IMG/VR virus record: IMGVR_UViG_3300011116_000569
Span: 1-39,095 of that record
Origin: a virus
Direction: 5' to 3' (one strand)
DNA: 39,095 nucleotides
Shown here: one piece after another, positions 15,437 through 21,213 of the stretch
Layout of the letters: the number at the start of each line of letters is the position of its first letter
Numbering within the stretch: the first letter of the stretch is position 1
Position numbers and translations under genes: made by a program
Notes under the pieces: model-generated
Seen by the model: only the letters and a program-made list of their open reading frames with translations
Databases searched by the model: none
What the model was told of the DNA's origin: nothing

Positions 15437-15826
15437 TCACCCCTCCATATCCCTGAACACCACGCCGCGCTCTGAACCAAATGCGGCAATCAATTCGATA
15501 AGGTCGCCCATTTCTTCCTTGCTCAATTCCGACGATGACCGGCCCAAATTCACGAACCCGTTGCCGTCAATGTTCGGCACAATCCGCAATTCCCGTTTCA
15601 GCCCGTCCAGAAACATAAGCTTCCAATCTTCCGGCGATAGTTTCATCCCGTGCCATGCCAGTTGGTTGCTAACCTCAGTCAGCATGGCCCACATGCGGTC
15701 ATTCTGCGGGATGGTGCGGCGGGGCTTCTGGAACGTAACCCGCGTGTCTTTCGGAAGCCGTCGAACCCACTCGACGGCTTTGTTGCGGATGGCATCGTTG
15801 TGGAGGACCAAAAATGCCCTGCTCAT
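15437..15826 (-). CDS. ninB: NinB-type recombination protein (129 aa)
   Basis: The length and pattern fit the NinB family: an N-terminal strand, KPRRTIPQNDRMWAMLTEVS (residues 35-54), HGMKLSPEDWKLMFLDGLKR, then a C-terminal SSELSKEEMGDLIELIAAFG. In lambda this protein (Orf) is a recombination mediator that binds ssDNA and SSB. Here it shares an operon with an SSB-like protein whose C-terminal tip is the usual docking peptide for such partners. I use ATG 15826, which overlaps the previous stop by four bases (ATGA); a longer frame upstream is not supported. Confidence 0.85.
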   Translation of the reverse strand: MSRAFLVLHNDAIRNKAVEWVRRLPKDTRVTFQKPRRTIPQNDRMWAMLTEVSNQLAWHGMKLSPEDWKLMFLDGLKRELRIVPNIDGNGFVNLGRSSSELSKEEMGDLIELIAAFGSERGVVFRDMEG

Positions 15827-16032
15827 AGTTTGCGGAACTCTTTCCATCCATTCAGATAGCGATCCGGGTGTTGCGCGATTTCGTCCAACACCCAAACCGC
15901 CATGCGGTTGAATGTCTGCTTGGGAGCTACCTCCCAAGTCATTTTTGGATCGGCAGCGCCGCCTTCCATCCAGGCGGACCAAAGGCGAATTGCAATTTCT
16001 TGCACATTCGCCTCAATTTGTTCGCGCCCCAT
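15823..16032 (-). CDS. Hypothetical small protein (69 aa)
   Basis: The protein is helical and slightly acidic, with several Trp residues (RLWSAWMEGG, VWVLDEIAQHPDRYLNGW). No family is recognised. The start ATG shares its first base with the previous stop, and the stop overlaps the NinB start by four bases. Tight coupling on both sides supports it as a real gene of the recombination set. Confidence 0.65.
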   Translation of the reverse strand: MGREQIEANVQEIAIRLWSAWMEGGAADPKMTWEVAPKQTFNRMAVWVLDEIAQHPDRYLNGWKEFRKL

Positions 16033-16661
16033 CAAAACGGAATCCCGTCGTCGAACCCTTCACGCTGATCCGGCAGGCCGGGATCATCAGGTTGCGTGCG
16101 GGATTTAAATATCTCTTGGTATTCGGGGCTGCTGGCGATCAACTGCTTGTAGTAGTCTGACAACTGCCCATAGGCCGCCGCGTCGAAGTCGTCCGGCGTC
16201 AGCGCCAAATAGACCGCAGGATTGCACAGGGGAGCCGCCTGAGCGCCCTTCATCATCTTGCCGACGCCGCTGACGCCTGAATAGGTTTTCCCATCCTTGG
16301 CGGTGTGGCTGACAGTCAGGGTGCAGGGCTTGCCGACAATGTTCTTGATGTTGAAACGGTTCGGGCCGTCGAAGTCGTCATCCTTGAACGGCACGCCGCG
16401 CCATGCTTCCAGATGCTTGCGCAGCGTTGACTTTTCGTGCATCGACCATGTGTAACGCTTGTTGATCGTGAACGGCTTGCCGTTGTCCATGAACTCGTCG
16501 TTCAATTCCCATGACAGCATGACCTCGCGGCGCGTCTTGCGGTCGCCGTTGAACTCGCTCGTGTGCGTCCCGAGGTCGATGAAGCGGTAACAAGTGGCGA
16601 TGAAGGTGCCAGCGGGTGCCGGGGTGAAGTCGCCGCCTTCGGTGGGTTTCGGAAGATACAT
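16032..16661 (-). CDS. SSB-like single-stranded DNA-binding protein of phage type (209 aa)
   Basis: The protein ends in an acidic tail finishing FDDGIPF, the same kind of tip as bacterial SSB (DDDIPF), which recruits partner proteins. The first 130 residues are beta-rich with aromatic and basic residues (YTWSMHEKSTLRKHLEAW, then NIKNIVGKPCTLTVSH), suiting an OB fold. Sequence is unlike cellular SSB, so this is an analogue often labelled as unknown in phages. It is located between the Gp157 and NinB genes. The SD is AAGGAAAG upstream of ATG 16661. Role as ssDNA binder is inferred mainly from the tail and context. Confidence 0.7.
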   Translation of the reverse strand: MYLPKPTEGGDFTPAPAGTFIATCYRFIDLGTHTSEFNGDRKTRREVMLSWELNDEFMDNGKPFTINKRYTWSMHEKSTLRKHLEAWRGVPFKDDDFDGPNRFNIKNIVGKPCTLTVSHTAKDGKTYSGVSGVGKMMKGAQAAPLCNPAVYLALTPDDFDAAAYGQLSDYYKQLIASSPEYQEIFKSRTQPDDPGLPDQREGFDDGIPF

Positions 16662-16672
16662 CGTTGCTTTCC

Positions 16673-17179
16673 TTACTTGGTTGAAACTTTGAGAACCGGC
16701 GTCCCATTGTCGATCTGGACGCCTATCGGAACGTCGCCTTCGCCAATGGCCGCTTCGATTTTTTCGCGGTCAGGGACAAACTTGATGATTTGCTTCTGGT
16801 AATTGTGCGGAAGGCGTTCATCATCAATGATAAGCCTGCGTCGTCCGGCTGCGACCGTCACAGTCAGATCGGGGGCTTCGATCTTGCGCTCCCCGGCTTC
16901 CTGCATGGCGTGCAGCACCGTGGCGCGGATAGCCTTAGCGGCGGCTTCGTGACGGGCGCGGCGGGCTGTGTTGTCGTCAATGATGGTGTCCATAGCCTCG
17001 GCCATGGCAAGCCGCCTCTTGGCTTCCCTGATGGCCTCTGCGCACATTTCCTTGAAGTCGGAAATGCCGTCGAGGGTATCGGTAAGCGTCTGCTCGTCAT
17101 CGGTCAGGGCGAATTGTTCGCGAAGCCGGTCGCGCAGGATTGCGTGGTTGCTGGCGACAAGTTTAAGCGGCGCGTTCAT
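16673..17179 (-). CDS. Gp157-family phage protein (168 aa)
   Basis: The architecture matches the Gp157 family: a long helical N-terminal two thirds (residues 20-100, many Ala/Glu/Arg with a coiled-coil look) and a C-terminal part with TVTVAAGRRRLIIDDERLPHNY (in two pieces, TVTVAAGRRR and LIIDDERLPHNY) followed by REKIEAAIGEGD-V-P-I-GV. The family was first noted in Streptococcus phages, where it was linked to phage resistance; its molecular role is unknown, but it often lies beside ssDNA-binding and recombination genes, as here. AGGAG precedes the ATG. It overlaps its upstream gene by 17 bases. Confidence 0.85.
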   Translation of the reverse strand: MNAPLKLVASNHAILRDRLREQFALTDDEQTLTDTLDGISDFKEMCAEAIREAKRRLAMAEAMDTIIDDNTARRARHEAAAKAIRATVLHAMQEAGERKIEAPDLTVTVAAGRRRLIIDDERLPHNYQKQIIKFVPDREKIEAAIGEGDVPIGVQIDNGTPVLKVSTK

Positions 17180-17369
17180 TGCGGGCTCCTATGATCCGTT
17201 TGGCTGACTGAATGTCGCCAATGGCGTAGCGGAGTTGCTTGCGAGCTTCCCCGACATAGAACCTGGCGAATGACCCAAGCTCCGACGCCCGCGACATTCC
17301 GAAATACATGCGCGCCATGCTGCGGTGAGTGGCGGCGCTTTCCAGTTTGTATTTGGCAAACCAGTTCAT
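17163..17369 (-). CDS. Hypothetical small basic protein (68 aa)
   Basis: A helical, Arg/Lys/Ala-rich protein (MARMYFGMSRASELGSF, EARKQLRYAIGDIQSAKR). No signal, membrane segment or family is seen. It overlaps the next gene (Gp157) by 17 bases and its start overlaps the preceding stop by four bases, so it is translated as part of the early leftward operon. Confidence 0.6.
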   Translation of the reverse strand: MNWFAKYKLESAATHRSMARMYFGMSRASELGSFARFYVGEARKQLRYAIGDIQSAKRIIGARNERAA

Positions 17370-17551
17370 GCTGCTATCCTCCGGTGGCGCTTGCGGAAAT
17401 TGGTTTCGCGTTTCATGCGCTCGATGCGCAGGCCCTTAAGCCGCTCCAATGCTGCGACGTATTCCTTGGACCGAGCGCCGTAGCGTTCCCTGGTCTGGTC
17501 AATGGTGGCTTCGAGGCAAGCAATCTCACGGTCGAGAATGGCGCGCTTCAT
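17366..17551 (-). CDS. Hypothetical coiled-coil small protein (61 aa)
   Basis: Short and strongly helical with heptads (ILDREIACLEATIDQTRERYG, AALERLKGLRIERMKRE), ending in a basic RKRHRRIAA tail. It may dimerise and bind nucleic acid, but that is inference. I choose ATG 17551 because it makes an ATGA overlap with the preceding gene; a GTG/ATG further upstream would add only four residues. Confidence 0.6.
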   Translation of the reverse strand: MKRAILDREIACLEATIDQTRERYGARSKEYVAALERLKGLRIERMKRETNFRKRHRRIAA

Positions 17552-17751
17552 GGCAGAACCCAAATAATCAGGCGGGTGATGGCGGCTGCGAATATTGCAA
17601 ATCCAAGGTTCCGCAAGCCCCTATAACCATTCTCGATACTTTCTGGGCTATCATTTGTCGCTTTGTGGAGCAAAGAAATCCCCGCAATTGCAGACAAAAA
17701 AGCATATCCATACCCAATTATGCCGATAAGAATGTGAGCAATGTAATCCAT
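17548..17751 (-). CDS. Small membrane protein, two transmembrane helices (67 aa)
   Basis: Two hydrophobic segments (about residues 4-27 and 46-65) flank a polar loop (HKATNDSPESIENGYRG). An inner-membrane location is expected. The ATG overlaps the preceding stop (TGATG) and a G-rich SD lies just upstream. Early phage membrane proteins of this size are often superinfection-exclusion or host-modifying factors, but there is no specific evidence here. Confidence 0.6.
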   Translation of the reverse strand: MDYIAHILIGIIGYGYAFLSAIAGISLLHKATNDSPESIENGYRGLRNLGFAIFAAAITRLIIWVLP

Positions 17752-18218
17752 CACACTCCCCCCTTGCGCGCCCGCGTTTCCGGCGTTTCATGTTTGTCCT
17801 GCGGATCGTCATTAAGCCGCGCCGGGAACTGGAACCAGATGACGGCGGCAACCAGCCCGACCGAGATAAGCAGGCAGGACAGAAACGCCACAAAGCGCAG
17901 TCCGACCGATCCCCAATCACCGCCGTTTAGGGTGGCCGCCATGGCGTCGTCGGGTATCAGAAAGAACAATGCAAACAGGCCAGCAAACATTGCCGCGCCG
18001 GTCGCCGCGTCCCTGACAGTCTCATATCGACGCTGTACGCGGGCTGTCTCCACAATGAAGTCGAGATTGGCGTATATGTCCTTGAACGTGGTGCCGTCTG
18101 TCAGGGCAATGTTCCGAAACACGTCCAGAACAGCCCGCTCGTCGCCAAGGTCAGTCGTCAGCGGGATCATGCTGGCGATTGTGTTGATGTTGATGCCCGC
18201 AGGCTTGAAGTGTTTCAT
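17751..18218 (-). CDS. Early membrane protein, two transmembrane helices (155 aa)
   Basis: The N-terminal 65 residues are soluble (IPLTTDLGDERAVLDVFRN, then FKDIYANLDFIVETARVQ). Two hydrophobic helices follow (about 72-92 and 107-128) and a polar C-terminal tail (NDDPQDKHETPETRARKGG). With two helices both ends should face the same side, probably the cytoplasm. No family is recognised. It is coupled to the genes on both sides by TGATG overlaps, and together with the next small membrane gene it may act at the host envelope. Confidence 0.65.
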   Translation of the reverse strand: MKHFKPAGININTIASMIPLTTDLGDERAVLDVFRNIALTDGTTFKDIYANLDFIVETARVQRRYETVRDAATGAAMFAGLFALFFLIPDDAMAATLNGGDWGSVGLRFVAFLSCLLISVGLVAAVIWFQFPARLNDDPQDKHETPETRARKGGV

Positions 18219-18478
18219 CACCGAACCCCCATGGCTTCTGCCTGCTCAATCGCTGCGGCGATCTGCTCGGCAATGTGTTGTGGGAAATAAGCGGCGTTGC
18301 ACTCCATGACGGCTTCAAGCGCGTCAGCAAGGTCGCGGCACAGGCGTTCCAATTCGAACTTGTCGGTCAGCAATTGGGCTTCTCGGCGCTTGAACTGCTC
18401 CCCGAACCCCGCCGCTCCCGTTGCCGGAACCGCCATCTGATCGTTGTCTGTGTATTTGACTTCACGAATTGGATTCAT
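18218..18478 (-). CDS. Hypothetical helical protein (86 aa)
   Basis: The start ATG 18478 has GGAGGT upstream; longer frames in this phase give an Arg-rich stretch that is unlikely to be protein. The product is helical (QLLTDKFELERLCRDLADAL, HIAEQIAAAIEQAEAMG) with an acidic N-terminal segment, and no recognised family. It lies within the leftward early operon with a one-base overlap to the next gene. Confidence 0.6.
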   Translation of the reverse strand: MNPIREVKYTDNDQMAVPATGAAGFGEQFKRREAQLLTDKFELERLCRDLADALEAVMECNAAYFPQHIAEQIAAAIEQAEAMGVR

Positions 18479-18669
18479 GGCGCTACCTCCAAATCGTCGA
18501 TTTCCGCAAGAACGTCGTCGTCCAAAGAAAGTTTCAAATCCGCAATAGCCTCGGCTTCCGTCGCGCCGTAACCGTGCGGGCCTTCGCCATCGTTGTCGTC
18601 GAGCGATGCTACCCAATCAAACTTGTTGGTCGGGATTGGCTTGCGCCAGAATGAGGTTGTGATCTTCAT
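18475..18669 (-). CDS. HicB-like fold small protein (64 aa)
   Basis: The sequence MKITTSFWRKPIP, then FDWVASLDD and GYGATEAEAIADLK, fits the HicB-type strand-helix pattern in which a beta hairpin is followed by a helix beginning GATEAEAI. No HicA toxin partner is adjacent and no DNA-binding domain is fused, so this is a stand-alone member rather than a toxin-antitoxin pair. GCGGAG precedes the ATG at eight bases. It overlaps the downstream gene by four bases. Confidence 0.65.
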   Translation of the reverse strand: MKITTSFWRKPIPTNKFDWVASLDDNDGEGPHGYGATEAEAIADLKLSLDDDVLAEIDDLEVAP

Positions 18670-18674
18670 GGCGT

Positions 18675-18884
18675 TCACTCCGCTGCGATCTGTTCGGGCT
18701 GTTCAACAGGGGCGCGCTCTACAAGGTCAAAACCGAGGATGCTCGCCAAGTCGCGCAGCTCGTCCGTCATGTTCTTGTGCATGAAGTCGCGGTGGGGCTC
18801 GTCCCAATAGGCGACTGACGCATGGCCTGCGATATTTTCACCGCAAATTTTGACCCTGACATAATTCATGTGATCGAACGCCAT
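18675..18884 (-). CDS. Hypothetical small protein (69 aa)
   Basis: A mixed alpha/beta protein (YVRVKICGENIAGHASVAY, then LRDLASILGFDLVERAP) ending QIAAE. I choose ATG 18884, eight bases after GCGGAG; a GTG nine bases upstream lacks a proper SD. Its last codons share an exact 16-base sequence with the end of the upstream gene (18674-18689 and 18889-18904), so both products end in IAAE and both provide the next gene's ribosome binding site there. Confidence 0.6.
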   Translation of the reverse strand: MAFDHMNYVRVKICGENIAGHASVAYWDEPHRDFMHKNMTDELRDLASILGFDLVERAPVEQPEQIAAE

Positions 18885-18889
18885 GTGCT

Positions 18890-19219
18890 TCACTCCGCTG
18901 CGATTTTGTAATTGTGGATCGGGCCATCGGTCGAAACCGAGGCGATGAAACCCGCGTCAACCTTGACGCCGTTCCCGCGCTTCCATGCCGACATGCTGTG
19001 CGTGTGGAGAAGCTGGTCGCGAAGCTGTTCAGCGAAATACACGCGGTAGGCTTTGACCGGCGCATTGTGGAAACGGTCGCGGTTTGCTTCCTGCTTTGCC
19101 AGTAAATGAGCGTTGTGCATCACCATGCGGAAGTTGATGCGGCCTGCGTCATCCGTGGTGATCCCGACTTTGCCGGGACGAACTGTAAGCCGAATGTCGA
19201 ATGTGGGGGCGTTGCTCAT
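18890..19219 (-). CDS. First gene of the leftward early operon, hypothetical (109 aa)
   Basis: The protein is beta-rich at the N terminus (FDIRLTVRPGKVGITTDDAG) then helical (AHLLAKQEANRDRF, YFAEQLRDQLLHTHS), with no recognised family. CGGAG sits upstream of ATG 19219, about 25 bases after the predicted transcription start. Being promoter-proximal, it is likely among the first phage proteins made, where host-takeover factors are often encoded. Confidence 0.65.
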   Translation of the reverse strand: MSNAPTFDIRLTVRPGKVGITTDDAGRINFRMVMHNAHLLAKQEANRDRFHNAPVKAYRVYFAEQLRDQLLHTHSMSAWKRGNGVKVDAGFIASVSTDGPIHNYKIAAE

Positions 19220-19244
19220 GTTTCGCTCCGTTGTCTATGACTGG

Positions 19245-19273
19245 ATATTGGCACGCCATGCCGAACCATGCAA
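19245..19273 (-). promoter_or_regulatory. Leftward early promoter
   Basis: On the complement, TTGCAT (19273-19268) and CAATAT (19250-19245) are separated by 17 bases. Its -35 box is one arm of the dyad ATGCAA-N8-TTGCAT (19268-19287), and the spacer contains the inverted repeat GGCA-N5-TGCC (19250-19262). The message would have a short leader with an SD before ATG 19219. The whole early leftward operon down to 14169 has no other obvious promoter. Confidence 0.5.
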
Positions 19274-19287
19274 GCGGAAATTTGCAT
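19268..19287. promoter_or_regulatory. Candidate operator, 20-bp dyad
   Basis: ATGCAA at 19268-19273 is the exact inverse complement of TTGCAT at 19282-19287, spaced by eight bases. The total length and two-fold symmetry suit an HTH repressor dimer. It overlaps the leftward -35 box, so a bound protein would silence the early leftward operon. The HTH gene at 19341 is the obvious candidate ligand, by position only. Confidence 0.45.
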
Positions 19288-19305
19288 TCGGTGCAAAAAT
19301 AATTA

Positions 19306-19335
19306 TTGACGGCATTGGCGCGACATGCCTATATG
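19306..19335 (+). promoter_or_regulatory. Rightward promoter with a dyad in its spacer
   Basis: TTGACG (19306-19311) and TATATG (19330-19335) are spaced by 18 bases. The inverted repeat GGCAT-N9-ATGCC (19311-19329) fills the spacer, so a repressor bound there would block the promoter. The expected start point (about 19341) coincides with the ATG of the HTH gene, predicting a leaderless mRNA like lambda cI from PRM. An A/T-rich run (AATAATTATT) lies just upstream. Confidence 0.55.
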
Positions 19336-19340
19336 CTCGA

Positions 19341-19547
19341 ATGAAGCTCACAGATTATCTAAACCAGAAGACGGTCAAGGTCGCAGAGTTTGCGGCTAAA
19401 GTCGGTCGGGATCAATCGGTTGTCGCTAGGTGGAAGCGCGGCGAAGTGACGCCAGATTGGCGCATTTGGCCGAAAATCACGGCGGCCACGCGCGGCGCTG
19501 TAAAGCCCGTAGACTTTATGCCGAGCAGCAAGGATAGCGCGGCATGA
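19341..19547 (+). CDS. HTH transcriptional regulator, Cro/CI-like (68 aa)
   Basis: A helix-turn-helix of the Cro/CI or YdaS kind is visible: VAEFAAKVGRDQSVVARWKRG (residues 13-33), with Gln/Ser at the recognition helix start and WKRG at its end. The rest is short, with no dimerisation or peptidase domain, so Cro-like behaviour is more likely than a full repressor. There is no ribosome binding site, and the -10 box ends five bases before the ATG. It faces the leftward operon across a switch region with dyads, and it is followed by a terminator. Confidence 0.8.
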   Translation: MKLTDYLNQKTVKVAEFAAKVGRDQSVVARWKRGEVTPDWRIWPKITAATRGAVKPVDFMPSSKDSAA

Positions 19548-19702
19548 GCATTTCTCCCTATTCGCGTCATTTCACGGCGCGTCCTGAACCTCTGGCGTTC
19601 TCCCTGTTCGCCATTGGTGCCTCACATGAGGCGTTTCCTCCCTTAACTGGCCGGATGGCTTCGGCTGTCCGGTCTTTTTGGGCAAATAAGGGTGTTGCAT
19701 GA
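19544..19702 (+). CDS. Possible small gene between regulator and gapR (52 aa)
   Basis: This frame starts with an ATGA overlap at the end of the HTH gene and stops with an ATGA overlap at the start of gapR, with AAGGA about eight bases before its ATG. The product (MSISPYSRHFTARPEPLAF at its start) is mildly hydrophobic and basic, with no family. The strong terminator at 19651-19679 lies within it. Translation through this frame would cover the terminator hairpin, so it may be a regulatory frame as much as a protein gene. Chance cannot be excluded. Confidence 0.4.
   Translation: MSISPYSRHFTARPEPLAFSLFAIGASHEAFPPLTGRMASAVRSFWANKGVA
19651..19679 (+). terminator. Intrinsic terminator with UUCG tetraloop
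   Basis: CCGGATGGC (19651-19659) pairs with GCTGTCCGG (19664-19672) around a TTCG loop, with two G-U pairs, followed by TCTTTTT. The hairpin is very stable. It separates the HTH regulator from the rest of the rightward operon, like tR1 after lambda cro. I see no promoter between it and gapR, so genes beyond would need read-through or antitermination. Confidence 0.85.
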
Positions 19703-19935
19703 GCATCGTCAACGAACCGCAGATCAAGTCCATTGTGGAGCGCGTGGAGCGTTTGCACGAGGACCGCAAGGCCATCGCATCCGACATTTCCGAAATTTAC
19801 AAAGAGGCTCGCGGCAATGGCTTCGACCCGAAGGTTTTGAAGAAAGTCGTCGCCTATCGCGCGCAGGACCCGGACAAGCGCCAGCAGGAAGGCGAGATTT
19901 TCGATCTGTATCTGAGCGCTCTTGGGGAGGTGTGA
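19699..19935 (+). CDS. gapR: GapR family (DUF2312) nucleoid-associated protein (78 aa)
   Basis: The whole protein matches GapR: IKSIVERVERLHEDRKAIASD (residues 9-29), EIYKEARGNGFDPKVLKKVV, then RAQDPDKRQQEGE and DLYLSALG. In Caulobacter, GapR forms a clamp around overtwisted DNA ahead of replication and transcription forks and stimulates gyrase and topoisomerase IV. The phage copy may aid replication of phage DNA or affect host chromosome dynamics. It has the normal full length of the family. Presence of gapR is a strong sign of an alphaproteobacterial host. Confidence 0.92.
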   Translation: MSIVNEPQIKSIVERVERLHEDRKAIASDISEIYKEARGNGFDPKVLKKVVAYRAQDPDKRQQEGEIFDLYLSALGEV

Positions 19936-19937
19936 GC

Positions 19938-20372
19938 ATGAGCAATTTAATGAGACACGCGGAAGCTGAAATGCGGATCGCCGGGCTGTACGACGCCGAT
20001 AGCGATTACGGCGGTATGATACCGGACGCTGTGCTGAAAATGATGAGAGTGTTTGCGGAGGAGGGCCATTCAGGTTCGTCAGCGCCGCTGGTGATTTCAA
20101 TCTTTCAAAAGCTGGCACGCTTCGAGCCTTTAACGCCGTTGACTGGAGCCGATGATGAATGGGCTGAGCCGTCGCCGGGCGTCTTCCAAAATGTGCGGTG
20201 TTCTCATGTTTTCAAAGACGGCGCGGACGGGCGCGCATATGACATAAACGGCAAAATCTTCCGTTACCCAAATGGCGCTTGCTACACCGGCTCCGATAGC
20301 CGCGTGTTCGTTGATTTCCCCTATGTCCCCACGCGCGAAATCATCGACGTTCCAGATGATGAAGCTGACTGA
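19938..20372 (+). CDS. Hypothetical early protein (144 aa)
   Basis: The start ATG 19938 has GGGGAGG seven bases upstream. The N-terminal half is helical (AEAEMRIAGLYDADSDYGGM; AVLKMMRVFAEEGHSGSSAP); the C-terminal half is beta-rich with FQNVRCSHVFKD, AYDINGKIFRYPNG and VFVDFPYVP. I have seen this layout in early genes of other phages but know no function. It sits between GapR and a DUF1064 nuclease. Confidence 0.7.
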   Translation: MSNLMRHAEAEMRIAGLYDADSDYGGMIPDAVLKMMRVFAEEGHSGSSAPLVISIFQKLARFEPLTPLTGADDEWAEPSPGVFQNVRCSHVFKDGADGRAYDINGKIFRYPNGACYTGSDSRVFVDFPYVPTREIIDVPDDEAD

Positions 20373-20788
20373 TGGTTGGCACGTCGATTGCACCCCACGC
20401 GCGCGCAGGCACGGGAACGCCATCACAGCAACTAGCCGCCGCCATGAAATCGGTTCGCAAGAGCCGGTTCCAAGTCTCTGCGCCTGAGCATCGCACGGTT
20501 GACGACATTGTTTTCGACTCCAAGCGGGAAGCTGCCCGTTATGTCGAACTCAAGCGCCGTCAGGAAATGGGCTTCATTAGCCACCTGACCTTGCAGCCTG
20601 AATACCGGGTCGAGATCGACGGCAAGCCCTACTGCCGGTTCACGGCGGACTTTGGGTACTTTGAGGGCGGCCAATCGGTTGTCGAGGACGTGAAGTCATC
20701 CGGCACGGCAAAGGACGCTGCTTATCGGCTTCGCAAGAAAGCGGCGGAACTGTTTTTCAAGATCAAGGTCGTTGAGGTGTTGAAATGA
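20372..20788 (+). CDS. DUF1064 family protein, probable nuclease-fold (138 aa)
   Basis: Matches the DUF1064 pattern: IVFDSKREAARYVELKRRQ (residues 46-64), LQPEYRV, CRFTADFGYFE, then VVEDVKS (about 103-109) and a basic C-terminal helix. The acidic residues Glu52, Asp93, Glu104 and Lys107 suit a PD-(D/E)xK-type core, as proposed for this family, which is related to phage VRR/Holliday-junction type nucleases. The ATG overlaps the previous stop by one base. A second in-frame ATG at 20444 gives a shorter N terminus of more usual length. Confidence 0.8.
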   Translation: MVGTSIAPHARAGTGTPSQQLAAAMKSVRKSRFQVSAPEHRTVDDIVFDSKREAARYVELKRRQEMGFISHLTLQPEYRVEIDGKPYCRFTADFGYFEGGQSVVEDVKSSGTAKDAAYRLRKKAAELFFKIKVVEVLK

Positions 20789-21213
20789 CCGACCTCCGTT
20801 CTCCCACAGATGACGAAAAGGCATTCATCGAAGCATGGTCTGGGAAGATCACGCATGTCGAGATTCCCAAGCGGCTCGGTGTTAGCAGGCACTTATTCCG
20901 CCGTTGGGTGCGGGGTGGGTATGTTGCGGTCAAATATATGCCACGAGGGTCCGCTGAAGGCAGAAGGCGCGGGCTAGAGAAGATCGCTTCCGGCGAATTT
21001 GCAGAAGCTCGGCGTCAGTGGAGCGCGCGGGGCAGCAAGAACGCGAAGGTGGCCCGTTATGAGGCTGCGCTTTGCGAGACTGAAATTCCCGCGTGGATTC
21101 CGCCGCGCGATATGAACGAGTTTTCATCGCTATGCGTGACCATCGGCGTTCAGTACGCTCTCGACATTATGAGCGCCCGCCATCCGCGCTCCCATTTGAA
21201 GGTGGCAGCATGA
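20785..21213 (+). CDS. HTH-containing hypothetical protein (142 aa)
   Basis: Residues 18-48 look like a helix-turn-helix (KITHVEIPKRLGVSRHLFRR then WVRGGY). The middle is basic (GRRRGLEKI, EARRQWSARGSKNAK), and the C terminus (IPPRDMNEFSSLCVTIGVQY) is unlike known families. It overlaps both neighbours by ATGA. Possibly a DNA-binding regulator acting next to GcrA; function unknown. Confidence 0.65.
   Translation: MTDLRSPTDDEKAFIEAWSGKITHVEIPKRLGVSRHLFRRWVRGGYVAVKYMPRGSAEGRRRGLEKIASGEFAEARRQWSARGSKNAKVARYEAALCETEIPAWIPPRDMNEFSSLCVTIGVQYALDIMSARHPRSHLKVAA

Noticed and set aside
14540-16661. CRISPR, retron or diversity-generating element
   Set aside because: No array-like direct repeats with spacers and no reverse transcriptase motif were seen anywhere in the window.
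17548-18218. Holin/antiholin pair in the early leftward operon
   Set aside because: Both genes encode membrane helices, but they are far from the endolysin and expressed early; the XhlA-like gene at 11643 fits better.
18475-18669. HicA/HicB toxin-antitoxin pair
   Set aside because: Only a HicB-like fold is present; no HicA-type gene lies on either side.
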